Assembly: GCA_015350385.1 (NCBI GenBank) | Contig: WNKI01000001.1 | Span: 11,671,338-11,735,337, forward strand | Source of the DNA: Aculops lycopersici | Taxonomy: Eukaryota > Arthropoda > Arachnida > Trombidiformes > Eriophyidae | Reading direction: 5' to 3' | DNA length: 64,000 nucleotides | Part shown: positions 34,403 to 44,429 of the stretch, piece after piece | How positions within the stretch are numbered: the first letter of the stretch is position 1 | How the letters are laid out: the number at the start of each line of letters is the position of its first letter | Notes under the pieces: generated by a model | What the model saw: the letters and a program-made list of their open reading frames with translations, nothing else | Told to the model about the DNA's origin: nothing | Database searches by the model: none | Position numbers and translations under genes: made by a program

Positions 34403-35845
34403 TCAGTTAGGTGATGGCATGCACTTCAATCTCTCGAAGGCAGCTTTCTCGAGAGCCTCTCGGTGGTCTGGATGTGCAATCTGTATCAGTGCATAGGCTC
34501 TCTGACGGTAGTTTCGGCCAAATAGCTCTGCAATACCATACTCAGTGACGATGTAATGGGCATGAGCTCGAGTTGTGACGACACCAGCACCTGGCTTGAG
34601 GTTGTCGACAATCTTGGAAACGCCTTTCTTTGTCTGCGATGGCATGGCTAAAATCGGCTTACCTTTTCCGTCCAGACCAAGGGCGGCACCACGGATGAAG
34701 TCTACCTGACCACCAAAACCGGAGTAAACTTGGGTTCCAATGGAATCGGAGCATACTTGACCAACGATGTCCACCTCAATGCAAGAGTTGATTGCTGTAA
34801 CTTTGGGGTTCTGGGCAATGTTGAACTCCTTGTTCACATAATCGATGGTCTTCATGACCAAGAATGGATTGTCATCCATAAAGTCGAAAAGCTTTCTAGT
34901 TCCTACAGCGAATGATGCCAATATTCTACCTGGGCAAATTTTCTTCAGTCTATTGGTAACAGCTCCAGTTTTGACTAAGTTGACTAATCCATCACTAAAC
35001 ATCTCTGAATGAACTCCCAAGTCTTTGTGCTTGGTCAACTGAGCTAGAACGGCATCAGGGATGGCACCAATACCCATCTGTAGAGTTGCTCCATCTTCGA
35101 CTAGATTGTCTGCAATATGCTTTCCAATTGCATTTTCAACGTCACCCAAATGAGGCGGCTGGTGTTCGGGAAGCTCCATTTCTCCCTTAACTAAGGCGTC
35201 GAAGTGCGAGGTATGGATGAGGGCGTCGCCTTGGGTTCGTGGCAATCGTGGGTTTACCTGTCCAACGATATACTGTGAGTGTTGCAGGGCAGCTCGTACA
35301 ACATCTACCGATGTACCGAGCGAGTGATAGCCATGTTGGTCTGCTGGGGTCACTTGAACTAAACTGACCTTGGGTTTAATGATTCCGCGGAAGAATAGCT
35401 GAGGGATATCACCCAAAAAGATCGGGGTAAAGTCAGCCCGCCCTTCAGCGATTGGTTTACGACAGTTCTTAGCGGTAAAGTAAGAATTTGACCTGAAAAT
35501 ACCCTCGCAGTCAGGGTCAAGGTATTCGCCAGGACCCTCAGTGTGGATATGGTGAACCTTGACATTTTTAAGTTGGTTCTTTTTTCCATACTCTGCTAGA
35601 GCAGGAACTAAGGCCCTTGGGGTTGCTGCGGCACCCTGAACAAATACATCGTCGCCAGACTCGATGAATCGCATGGCCTCATCGGCGGACATCCATTTTG
35701 GCTCCTTGTGAATTGGGTGGGCTGGTTCATTGCAATACGAGTAAAGGGATCTCTTGAAGGTTGAAGTGCAACCCAAAATTTTATGAGCGTTTTGACTATT
35801 ACGCGCGATACAATTTACTGCTTTGACTAAATTTCCCGATGGCAT
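34403..35845 (-). CDS. Acetyl-CoA hydrolase/4-hydroxybutyrate CoA-transferase family, mitochondrial
   Basis: 480 residues, single exon. The family transfers CoA between acyl-CoAs and carboxylic acids such as acetate or 4-hydroxybutyrate. Seen: an N-terminal stretch rich in basic and hydroxyl residues without acidic residues (about 1-35), consistent with a mitochondrial presequence; the family opening near DDVFVQGAAATPRALVPAL; HHIHTEG; GIGAIPDAVL; HSEMFSDGLVNL, containing the probable catalytic glutamate; SGFGGQVDFIRGAA; and the C-terminal TEYGIAELFGRNYRQRA. Full length compared with animal homologues. The physiological substrate in animals is not settled, so the name is by similarity. It diverges from the small gene at 36488. 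Confidence 0.9.
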   Translation of the reverse strand: MPSGNLVKAVNCIARNSQNAHKILGCTSTFKRSLYSYCNEPAHPIHKEPKWMSADEAMRFIESGDDVFVQGAAATPRALVPALAEYGKKNQLKNVKVHHIHTEGPGEYLDPDCEGIFRSNSYFTAKNCRKPIAEGRADFTPIFLGDIPQLFFRGIIKPKVSLVQVTPADQHGYHSLGTSVDVVRAALQHSQYIVGQVNPRLPRTQGDALIHTSHFDALVKGEMELPEHQPPHLGDVENAIGKHIADNLVEDGATLQMGIGAIPDAVLAQLTKHKDLGVHSEMFSDGLVNLVKTGAVTNRLKKICPGRILASFAVGTRKLFDFMDDNPFLVMKTIDYVNKEFNIAQNPKVTAINSCIEVDIVGQVCSDSIGTQVYSGFGGQVDFIRGAALGLDGKGKPILAMPSQTKKGVSKIVDNLKPGAGVVTTRAHAHYIVTEYGIAELFGRNYRQRAYALIQIAHPDHREALEKAAFERLKCMPSPN

Positions 35846-36487
35846 TTCTCAATCTTTCTGACTAGGTACAGTATTTCTGATAGATGTAAGTATTTCTTAT
35901 TTTTGTTGTTATGTAACTATGACAGATTTATGTTAAGCAGATAAATTTCTCTTATGTCAGTGCAACTAGATGCCATGAAACAAAAAGCGAAGTTTCGGAT
36001 ACCAATTTTTATAACAAATTAAGGTAATTATTTTGAGCGATACTTCGATTGCTGCTTTTTCTTGGCAGTCCAATGTGAGTAGATCTATCTGTTATGTAAT
36101 TCTAGAATTGCTTTCGACGGAAAATAGGGCAACAAACTATAGAGAGGAATTGTTTACACTGAAGTCGATCAAGATTATCTCGCTCTATGTTTACCTCGAA
36201 ACCCTGCGATAGTGCCTGCGTCCCGTTTAAGTCCCGCACACTAACTGATACGCCCACCTCAGTGCTAGTTCTTCATCCCGAACTTTTGTGCATTTTCTCC
36301 ACGGCTTTTCTGATAGTAATCCGAATCGAGATGAAATGTCGGATTCTGTGCACAAACCGAGCGTACGCGCAACATTGGGCAAGTGCACTGGGGTGATGTC
36401 GGAAAACAACAAGATCCTATTTGTGTGTAAACACAGAAACTTAAAGATTAATATACTCATCATAACTCCCCTTGAAACTTATCACTA
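35846..36487. other. Divergent intergenic region
   Basis: AT-rich spacer between the CoA-transferase start (minus) and the small protein start (plus), probably containing both promoters. No clear TATA box or other motif. Short frames here look random. Confidence 0.5.
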
Positions 36488-36862
36488 ATGGACCCGAGGA
36501 TCCCAGAGAGGTTTCTGTCAAGTTCCAGCAAGGCCAAGGGTATAAGTGTAAGTCGACTGAAGGCCGGCAAACTACAGCGTCAACAAAGGTGTCCCTCGGT
36601 TGACACTAGTTGCATTCCAAGTTGTGCAATCGAAAATCTTATGTTATCTCTTCAAATGTACCTAAGTTCAGCTAGACTAGTAGCCAGACTAGCTGATGAT
36701 TACTACGATTCGGTAGACTTCTTACTCTCCGAGGAGGATAGGGATAATCTAAACAAGATAATAGAGCTACGCCAGGACGTGAAGAGCGAAGTCAATGATA
36801 TAGACCAATATCTGCAATCAATACTTAATAGGATCGAGCAATCAAGATCGTCATCATCATAA
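36488..36862 (+). CDS. Small helical protein, unrecognised
   Basis: A 124-residue frame starting with ATG, encoding no family I can name. The first 45 residues are Ser/Lys/Arg-rich. From about residue 50 the sequence is helix-prone with heptad-like hydrophobics (ENLMLSLQMYLSSARLVARL, then NKIIELRQDVKSEVNDIDQY) and ends in a serine tail. No signal peptide or membrane segment. The size and pattern suit a small coiled-coil subunit of a larger complex, but that is only a guess. A polyadenylation signal 135 bp downstream of the stop and good coding composition support it as a gene. Confidence 0.65.
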   Translation: MDPRIPERFLSSSSKAKGISVSRLKAGKLQRQQRCPSVDTSCIPSCAIENLMLSLQMYLSSARLVARLADDYYDSVDFLLSEEDRDNLNKIIELRQDVKSEVNDIDQYLQSILNRIEQSRSSSS

Positions 36863-36996
36863 CTGTCCATTCCAATCCAAGACTGTAATAATAATCAATT
36901 GGTGACATTGTTGGGACCGAAGAGCGTGAAAAGTTACGTGTTTTTAAAATTAGCGCTCGCCCAGCATGCGCAAGTCTAGCTGTCTCCATCTTACAA

Positions 36997-37002
36997 AATA
37001 AA
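36997..37002 (+). terminator. Poly(A) signal AATAAA
   Basis: Canonical hexamer downstream of the small gene ending at 36862 and 175 bp before the SelT-like start. Confidence 0.55.
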
Positions 37003-37177
37003 AACATACAAAAATCCGTGTGCAAATATTTCTGCTCTTAACAAGAGAAATAATTTTGTACTCAGGTCTCATTAGAGTTAAATGCCTCTGTATACAGCTC
37101 ATTTGCCAATAACCTAAATCTCTAATAGATATATTCAAGTATTATATATGCTCCACAATAGATAAGCAACAAATAAA

Positions 37178-37828
37178 ATGATCGAACAAAACACATTCAA
37201 TATTGTCTTTGGTATATTCGTGCTCCTCACATGTCGGGATATCTTCTCGACGGGAAGCCAAGCAGAGCCCGAGACGGTGGTCGACAATATAGCTAGCCAA
37301 CTAGACCCTGGCCACCCTAGTCTAGCCAATGAGCCAACTATGAATACGGCACCGACCATCAAAGTGCTCTATTGTCATTCCTGTGGATATCGTCAAGCTT
37401 TCGATGAATTTGCAAGAATTCTGCAAACTCAATATCCAGAAATTAAAGTTGAGGGTGCTAACTATCAACCAAGCTGGTTCAAATATCAAATCGTAAATTT
37501 GGTATTTATCTCAAAGATTGCATTATTGGCCATGATCTACATGGATATCAACCCATTCAATTATTTACAAATGAACACTCCTGGATTTTGGACTTACATG
37601 ACGCAGAGCAAGATGACGACTTCGCTAATGATTCTATTCATGGCAAACTCGATTGAAAGCAATATGATGTCTTCAGGAGCATTCGAGATTTTCTACAATG
37701 ATATGCCTATTTGGTCCAAGATTCAGACAGGCAGAGTTCCGACTGCACCAGAGCTATTACAAATAGTAGGTTCACATAGAACGATCAACAAACCAGTAAG
37801 AGATTTCGTGCATTCCTCAATGATGTAG
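37178..37828 (+). CDS. SELENOT: Selenoprotein T-like thioredoxin-fold protein (Cys form)
   Basis: 216 residues, single exon. SelT family proteins are ER thioredoxin-like oxidoreductases. Seen: an N-terminal hydrophobic signal (about residues 6-18), the redox motif CHSC (about 66-69) after a beta strand (IKVLY), the downstream family segment GANYQPSWFKYQIVNLVF, a hydrophobic stretch around LALLAMIYMDINPF, and the C-terminal block FEIFYNDMPIWSKIQTGRVP. Vertebrate SelT has selenocysteine in CxxU. Here the codon is an ordinary cysteine, as in insect homologues, so no SECIS element is required. Length matches the family (about 195-220). Confidence 0.92.
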   Translation: MIEQNTFNIVFGIFVLLTCRDIFSTGSQAEPETVVDNIASQLDPGHPSLANEPTMNTAPTIKVLYCHSCGYRQAFDEFARILQTQYPEIKVEGANYQPSWFKYQIVNLVFISKIALLAMIYMDINPFNYLQMNTPGFWTYMTQSKMTTSLMILFMANSIESNMMSSGAFEIFYNDMPIWSKIQTGRVPTAPELLQIVGSHRTINKPVRDFVHSSMM

Positions 37829-38956
37829 TGAGGAAAACGAGAGAGAAAATCTATTATTATCTTTATTATTATGCAAATTACTATTAAAAACAAAGGTGTT
37901 ATGATTTATACGCTCAATCGATGGCAACAATAACAGATACAACCATAATCAGTATTAGGCGTTTATTTAAGAATTGAACACAACGCAACAAAGTGGTAGC
38001 AGAATTAATAGTGGCACCCCTTCTGTCTCAAATGCATATAATTTTGTAATCGCAAAGATTTTGATATGAAACCTTTATCGAGCATTTGATGTCTGTCGCC
38101 TCGCGTTGTCTGAGTTGACTAAGCGTACATTTGGTAACTAGTTTATCTTATTTTATTTTCTTTTTGATACCACAATAATGTGTCGAGTAAAGCTCGATCT
38201 CCTCGCGCCGCAATTGCAAACACAAAGCGAGCATTCAAGCTGAAGCAGCTGAGATTTTCTGTAGGCGTTAAAGATCTTGAATAGTAATTTCAAACTATTT
38301 ATCAACTTTCCCATATCCAGCTGAGATAGAGAGTCGCAGAAAGAGACGTGGCTCTCGGCTCGTGGCGGCTTCACCTGGTAGTTCGAATCTCGGGCTTGGA
38401 GTCTCAAATGCGGCGTCGCGCGTTATCGCCAACTTGTTCTTCGCCAGTCTCGACGTATCCCTCACTGGCTTACAGTAACAGATTAAGTAACTCAGGTGTG
38501 CGCTCAATTATTAAGTTGCAAAATAGCATCGCCGCCATCGATTAACTCGTACAGCCTGTTGGCGGCTTAACAGGTGAATGCGCGCGGCGCGCGCGTTGCT
38601 TGACGGGAGCACTCACCTGGAATGCGCGTAGGCTGGTTTCTCCGGTGGCTGCTGCTACTGGATACGATGATTCTTGAGAGTTAGATAGCAAATGTGATGA
38701 CGACAACCAGCTTCCAAGAGTTATGTTATCTATCCTCAGGTAACGAGGCATCTGGCTTCTCTTCCAAAAGTTTCTTTTTCTTCTCCTTACGAGCACATTG
38801 ATCGTGGCTCACTAGAGAGTTTAGTTTACTCCAGTCGCCTAATAAGTGAAATATAACTCGTAGATTTCATTTAGTTCGAGAGAAGACGTCGACTAAAAAC
38901 TTGGCCTTTAATTGAGTATTTGAGCACAATCGTCAAAGTCAACCAGTCAAATCAAG
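37829..38956. other. Intergenic region upstream of secreted Gln/Ser-rich protein
   Basis: No coding frame supported. The left part is AT-rich 3' flank of the SelT-like gene. The right part (38330-38800) is more GC-rich and includes an alternating GCGC stretch (38581-38597). Promoter of the next gene is presumably just before 38957. Confidence 0.5.
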
Positions 38957-40535
38957 ATGATGAATTTACACCAAAAACTCTCGCTAGTTACCCTAGTTTT
39001 GGCCATCGGAGCCTCGAAATCGTGGGCTCTTCAAGGATTCGTAAGTATTTGATTCAATTTAGGTCAACTTCGAGAATTTTTACTTAGATCTCAAGAGTTT
39101 CAAGAGAACAATCAGTGAGGATCTTCTAGAAGCATTAAACGATGCGTAGTTATCGATCTTATTAACATGAGAATTTGATTATTGACAACAAAAAACCGAC
39201 TCGCCCTTTTAGACTGATGATAATGAGACTCCCTTTGAGCCGTTCGTTTCCGATAAGTCAGAGCTTTTTAGATACAGTCGCAGTGCTAAGGGTGGATTGT
39301 TTGCAAAGTATGAGCAGCGCCAACAACAGATAGCCGAGGAGCAGCAGCAACAACAACAATCGCCTCAAGTTGAGGTCATTAGACAAGAGGTAGCAGCTCA
39401 GTTGCCAACATTCGGTGAGGTTAACGGGTCACAGCAGGCAGTTGAGGTACAACAACAACAAAAACAACAACAGCAGCAGGTGCAGCAACAAGTTCAGCCA
39501 GCCGTAGAGGTAGTGCAAGTTCCTGCAGTAGTTGCACCAGTTTCAGAGGCCAACCTATCCCAATCCTCGCAATCGTCCTCATCCAAATCATCGAATGCTA
39601 AAAAGATTACCACAACTACTACAACCACAACCACCACCGTCAACCAGGAGGCGCCAAGAATCGCCAGACTCCAGGAGGTCAGAGTTCATACAGTTCCCCT
39701 GACTGAGGCCGTCCACTATGCCAACTACTTTGTTCCATCTCCAGCCGCCACCAAGGCCGCCCACTTGGAGGAGTCCTCATCGAGCTCATCATCGCACCGC
39801 TCCTCCTCGTCGTCGAGTCGCGAGGAAACCGAGACAGTTGCCGTCGCTCCGGCGCCAGCTCCACCAGCAGTCGTCCACCTGCCACCTGCCGAGGTTCCAG
39901 TTGGTCCCGATTGTCACGTCCTCCAGCGTCTAGTGGTCGAGCGTCCAGTTGCTAGCTCGGTGACTCTGCAAGTTCCGTCCGAAGTCAGCGTCAGCTCCTC
40001 GTCGAGCTCGTCCCATTCGTCGCGAGTGGTCGAGGCCGCACTCGCTCCTCAACCAGCCTTTTACATCAAGCGCATTGTAACTCCAGTGGTTCACACCACC
40101 GCTAGACTTGTGACCGCACCTGTCTCCGTGGCCCCAGCCAACAATGGACATCACAGAGAGGAGCATTTCCGGTCGGAGAGCAGATCGCTGCGCGAGGATT
40201 CTAACGGATTAAGCCAAAGCTCTAGTTCTTCATCTTCGTCATCGTCAAGCTCTCACTCAAGCAAGTCCACGACTACAAGACAAACCGCAACTCTCTTGGC
40301 CCCACCTGCACCAACTGTCACAGTTGTCCACAGATCTGCCCCAATCGTCACAGTTAGACAAGCAGCGCCGATTGTCGCCGTCAAGACGCAACCAGCCAAT
40401 AGTTATTCAGTTGATGTGGACCACCACTACACTGGACCAAATGTCAAGTACGGGTACTCGATCAAGCAGCAATCCAGTGAGCCAGCCGAGACCAAGGGAG
40501 TTGTCGTTGGTGAGAGAGTCGTTTACCTGAAGTAA
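38957..40535 (+). CDS. Secreted Gln/Ser/Val/Pro-rich protein, cuticle- or matrix-like
   Basis: Two exons, 38957-39040 and 39213-40535, joined in phase 0 across a 172-nt GT-AG intron, giving about 468 residues. Exon 1 encodes a classic signal peptide (LSLVTLVLAIGASKSWA) ending next to the junction, the arrangement common in arthropod cuticle genes. The mature protein has Gln-rich tracts, several runs of 7-12 serines, a Thr run, and repeated Ala/Val/Pro segments (APIVTVRQAAPIVAV), ending near YGYSIKQQSSEPAETKGVVV. No chitin-binding Rebers-Riddiford consensus is visible. Secretion is well supported. Cuticle function is inferred from composition and gene structure only. Confidence 0.75.
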
Positions 40536-41076
40536 TTTGCCAAACCCCACCTGTTAACCATGACAAGAGAGTTTGCAATAACTCCTTATCGAACAGTTTG
40601 TCCTGCTTACCACTTTTCCTGGTTGTGACCAATATGTAGCGACTAATGTAATAAACTAACCAGATAACAAAAGGTCCATGCTTTTATATTACGATTTTCT
40701 CGTAGCTAATCTTACATTTCTACACCGAATGCGCAAGCAACTGCAGCTAAAGTTGTAGCTTTAGTTTCAATAATTGCGTTACACTCAATCTAAACTGCCT
40801 GAAAAAATAATACGCAGGGCCACCATCCAACACTGCGGTCTTTCCTGCTCGCAGATCTATGCTGTGATCGATAAATGTAACCCAATCATTGTAGCTGTGG
40901 TTTGCGCTGTTAGGAAAAACGGTGAACTTGCTAGAAAATCTCATCTGTTTCTTGAAACAATCAGTAATCATCAAATGAATCAGATCTGGCTTTGAGTCAA
41001 CAAATTGAACAAATGGAATGGTTTATTTTTATTTTCGAGGTTTATTTAGGCAACTTAAGTTATATTAGGAATAAAC
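40536..41076. other. Intergenic region between convergent genes
   Basis: Holds the 3' ends of the secreted-protein gene (plus) and the zinc-finger gene (minus). TTTATT at 41022-41027 and 41041-41046 is AATAAA on the minus strand and could serve the zinc-finger gene. Confidence 0.55.
40650..40655 (+). terminator. Poly(A) signal AATAAA
   Basis: Canonical hexamer 115 bp after the stop of the secreted Gln/Ser-rich protein. Confidence 0.6.
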
Positions 41077-42824
41077 TCATGACTTGAACGGCATTGCATA
41101 CTCTTGCTCCTGTTTCTTGTGTATCTTTGAATGCTTGTAGCAGGCGCTCATTTCGGAAAATGTCTTATCGCAGTACTTGCAATCATATGGCTTCTCTCCC
41201 GTGTGTCTATTCATATGCTCATTTAATGATTGTTGTCTAGTGAACGTCTTTTTGCAAATTGAGCACGAGTAAGGCCGCTCACCTGTGTGAATGCGGCAGT
41301 GGCGCTCTAGGTCCCCTTTAGTCAAGAATCTAGCTTGACATGTTGAGCACTCAAGTCGCTTGACTCCATCATGGCGCATCAAGTGTAACTTCAACTGGGA
41401 TCGCTGACGGAACGCCTTTCCACACTTTTGGCACTCAAACTTTCTCTCGTTCAAATGCAGTGCCATATGCGACTGGAGAACACCTGACTGCGAGAACAAC
41501 TTACCGCAAACATCGCACTTGTATGGCTTTTCACCTGTATGACGGCGCTGGTGTATCTTGAGACTCTTCTTTTCAGTAAAGCAAGAGCTGCACCAGTCAC
41601 ATTTGAAAGGTTTCTCGCCCGAATGTGCCTTCTGGTGGCGCTTCAGGTTACCTTTAGTTGAGAAACCCGACTTGCCGCACACCTCACAGGTGTGAGCCTT
41701 AGTGAATGCACTCGCATTAGACGGCATATCAGCACTCGTTTCCGATGGCTTGATGTCGACCACAGACTTGATTGAGTCCATAAAAGTGGAAGCTTGATTG
41801 TTTTGTTGCTTCAGCAAATCATAATCACTGACAGCTTCCTGATCGCATCTCATCTTTTGAGACGAATTTAGTGTTAATGCCGACGCAACATTCACCTGTT
41901 GCTGTGAGACATCAACAAAGTCGACCTCGTGCTCGGAACTGTACACTTGGATCGGTTGTAATGGTCTATCACATTGAGTAAATACCTCAACCCTAGGAAC
42001 TTGTAGCATATCGGGACTAACCACTGGAGCTTGGTTGTTGAGAGTTGTCTGATGACAACGGCTGTAGTCAAAGGAAGTCGGAATAGTGGGGTACATGGCG
42101 TCTGGCCCGCGATCAAATTGTCCATTACCTATCTCCTCCGGCACAGTAGATCCCGTTGCTCTGTGATATGAAACGATTGGAATTTCACTACCAGAATGAT
42201 CATTTATCGCGTCATTTAATTTAACAAAGTTTCCACATGTTGATTCATTTGCCGGATAACTTATCATCGAGTTCGGTAGAGCCATCCCATCAGATGGGGT
42301 CGGCAATTCGTCCTTCAACATGTTGTACTGTTGTCCGTGAGCCATAGGAGCTCCATCCTCAATATTGGTATTGACAATATCAGCACAAAAATGCGTGGCA
42401 GGTCTGGATGTGGATATTACGTCGGTATTTTTGGGTTGCTTTTCTATCAATGTGGTTGGATCTAAGTAGGTCGATCCAAGGAAATTTTCCCCTTCTCGTT
42501 TGTAGTCTTGCGGGTTTGTTGCCGCGTTATTACCGTCAGGGTATGACAGTTGGTGAGAGTCCATCTCTAAATTGGAGGATGGACCCAAGACTTGCACAAT
42601 ATTTTGCAATTCCATCGCCTTGTCATTCCAGAAATTAACCACCTCGCTATGATTTTCTGGATCCATAGAACGCACTATATCTAGGGCCTCTTTGAGCTTC
42701 TCAAGGGTAATATAATGTTCGTATTAGTTTGTGTTTATTGTAGATTTCATAGATTAAGCAACAATCTCGAGTAATTCGTTAAGATACTTACTTTCCCTTT
42801 GTATGACCATAGGGAGCTATCCAT
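41077..42824 (-). CDS. C2H2 zinc-finger protein, seven fingers
   Basis: Predicted from two exons, 42824-42792 (ATG, 11 codons, donor GTAAGT) and 42699-41077, joined in phase 0 across a 92-nt intron, giving about 551 residues. The long frame alone has no early ATG upstream of MDPENH, and its upstream reading fuses smoothly to exon 1. Residues 1-about 330 are acidic/polar and low in recognisable domains. Seven tandem fingers follow with TGEKPY-type linkers, from CEVCGKSGFST to YDCKYCDKTF. Such proteins bind DNA as transcriptional regulators; targets are unknown. Finger 1 has 13 instead of 12 residues between its second Cys and first His. No KRAB, BTB or ZAD domain seen. Confidence 0.85.
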
Positions 42825-44429
42825 CGGTGACAAGTTTTTAGGTTCAAGTTTTGATAATAATATTAGTTTCTATTTCTATCCAACAATGCGTGACAATGAA
42901 CAATTGGCTAGATTGACAACAATTTAGGCTTTGCCACCAGTTTGACGTATCAAATGGGCTGCAATAAATGAAACGTCGGTGCTTGTAACAGTTGCTATAA
43001 GCGCTAAGACCAATTGGCAGACGGTACAAGCCAATAAGAACTCAATGGACATAGTTATCTTAGTACTTAGTCTGTCTAATCTATCCAAGTACTTTAGTCC
43101 TAGTATCTAAGTTGATATGACTCCTTCCTCTCAAATTTTAGTTTGTACCAGCTGATATAATCAGCTATTGAAGTGGCGGGCTAAATTGCTGGGGATAACA
43201 ATAAGCTTGATGAAAACCACACTAACAGCCGACTAGTTGAGTGCCTCTCAAATGTTGGTAATTTAGCTCGATAGTTTTCTATGGCATTTGTGGTATCGAC
43301 TTGTCAGCAGGTTAACTTTTTTGTCAGCAGGGCAGTAAACGTCAGCATTATGATAATCATCACTAATATTATGCTTGATCTGTCTACAAATTTTTTTGGC
43401 GCTAGTGACTGGGAATTTGTAGGCTACGAGTTCGTTTCATTCCTAAATACAGATGTTCATGGTTTTTCTACTAATTCAGAAGAACCGGCGGGTTTAGCAT
43501 ACTGAACACTTGTTGCTTGATGTGGTTATGCTCCAGTGATTATGAAAGCTATTTCATTGAGATGATGACAGTTTGACTTGCTTTCTTGAAGATTGACGCC
43601 CATTTTATTGCACCAAATATGATCTCAGATAAGAATTACGTATATTGTTATTGAGCAAGCTTAAATTGAATGGTATTAACAGTGTGTTGTTTGGGTGAGG
43701 ATTTATCACATAGCAATTTCTATGATAGTTATCAAGTATCATCCATAGAATGACGAACGGTGATCACAACTTGATTAGATGATGAGTTGTCAAGATAGAT
43801 CTAATCGGTCTTAACCAGCACCTTGAGATCAGATATCTAGTTAGTCATTGTAGACGATTTTTGTGGATTTGTCAGAATTAATCCACCTTGTCTTTCATAG
43901 GTCCACACTATTGGATTAATGTGATTGGTGGCAGGAAACCAGGTGGGATTTGGATCCCAGTTTGCCCAACTCACTCGCTATGGCTCTGACAGTCCACCAA
44001 AGGGCTTGTGATAAATATGATCATCAATACAAAGAATCTAGGATGCAAAGTAAATGACCACACCTGTAGGTTATATATTTATAGCTATATACTCATATCA
44101 CAACGACTTATGCAAAAACCAATGTTAAGAACCTAAGACCTCAAAAAATCTCTTGGTTATGCACGAGGCCAAGATGTATGGTCTTTGCGTGATGCCTGAC
44201 TAGCTGGACTCGAGGCGCTAGCGCGCAAATTTTTTGCATGGGACTGTAGTTTTTTTTCTACAAACACGAAATCCCCAGCAACTGTAATCGGGCGGTAAGC
44301 TCGTGCAAAGTGACATGATGATAATGGTAACAATAATTAGTCATAAATATCTATAGAGTTGTCATGCAATTAGAAGCAAGCATCTATTATTAGTTAAATA
44401 GACAGGGCAGGAAAACTTAAATAATAGTA
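42825..44429. other. Intergenic region, 1.6 kb
   Basis: AT-rich sequence between two minus-strand genes. It should contain the zinc-finger promoter and the 3' flank of XPF. I see no supported coding frame, RNA gene or repeat. Confidence 0.5.

Noticed and set aside
38380..38400. GTTCGAATC resembling a tRNA B box
   Set aside because: The flanking bases do not pair into a T stem and no acceptor or anticodon arm is present.
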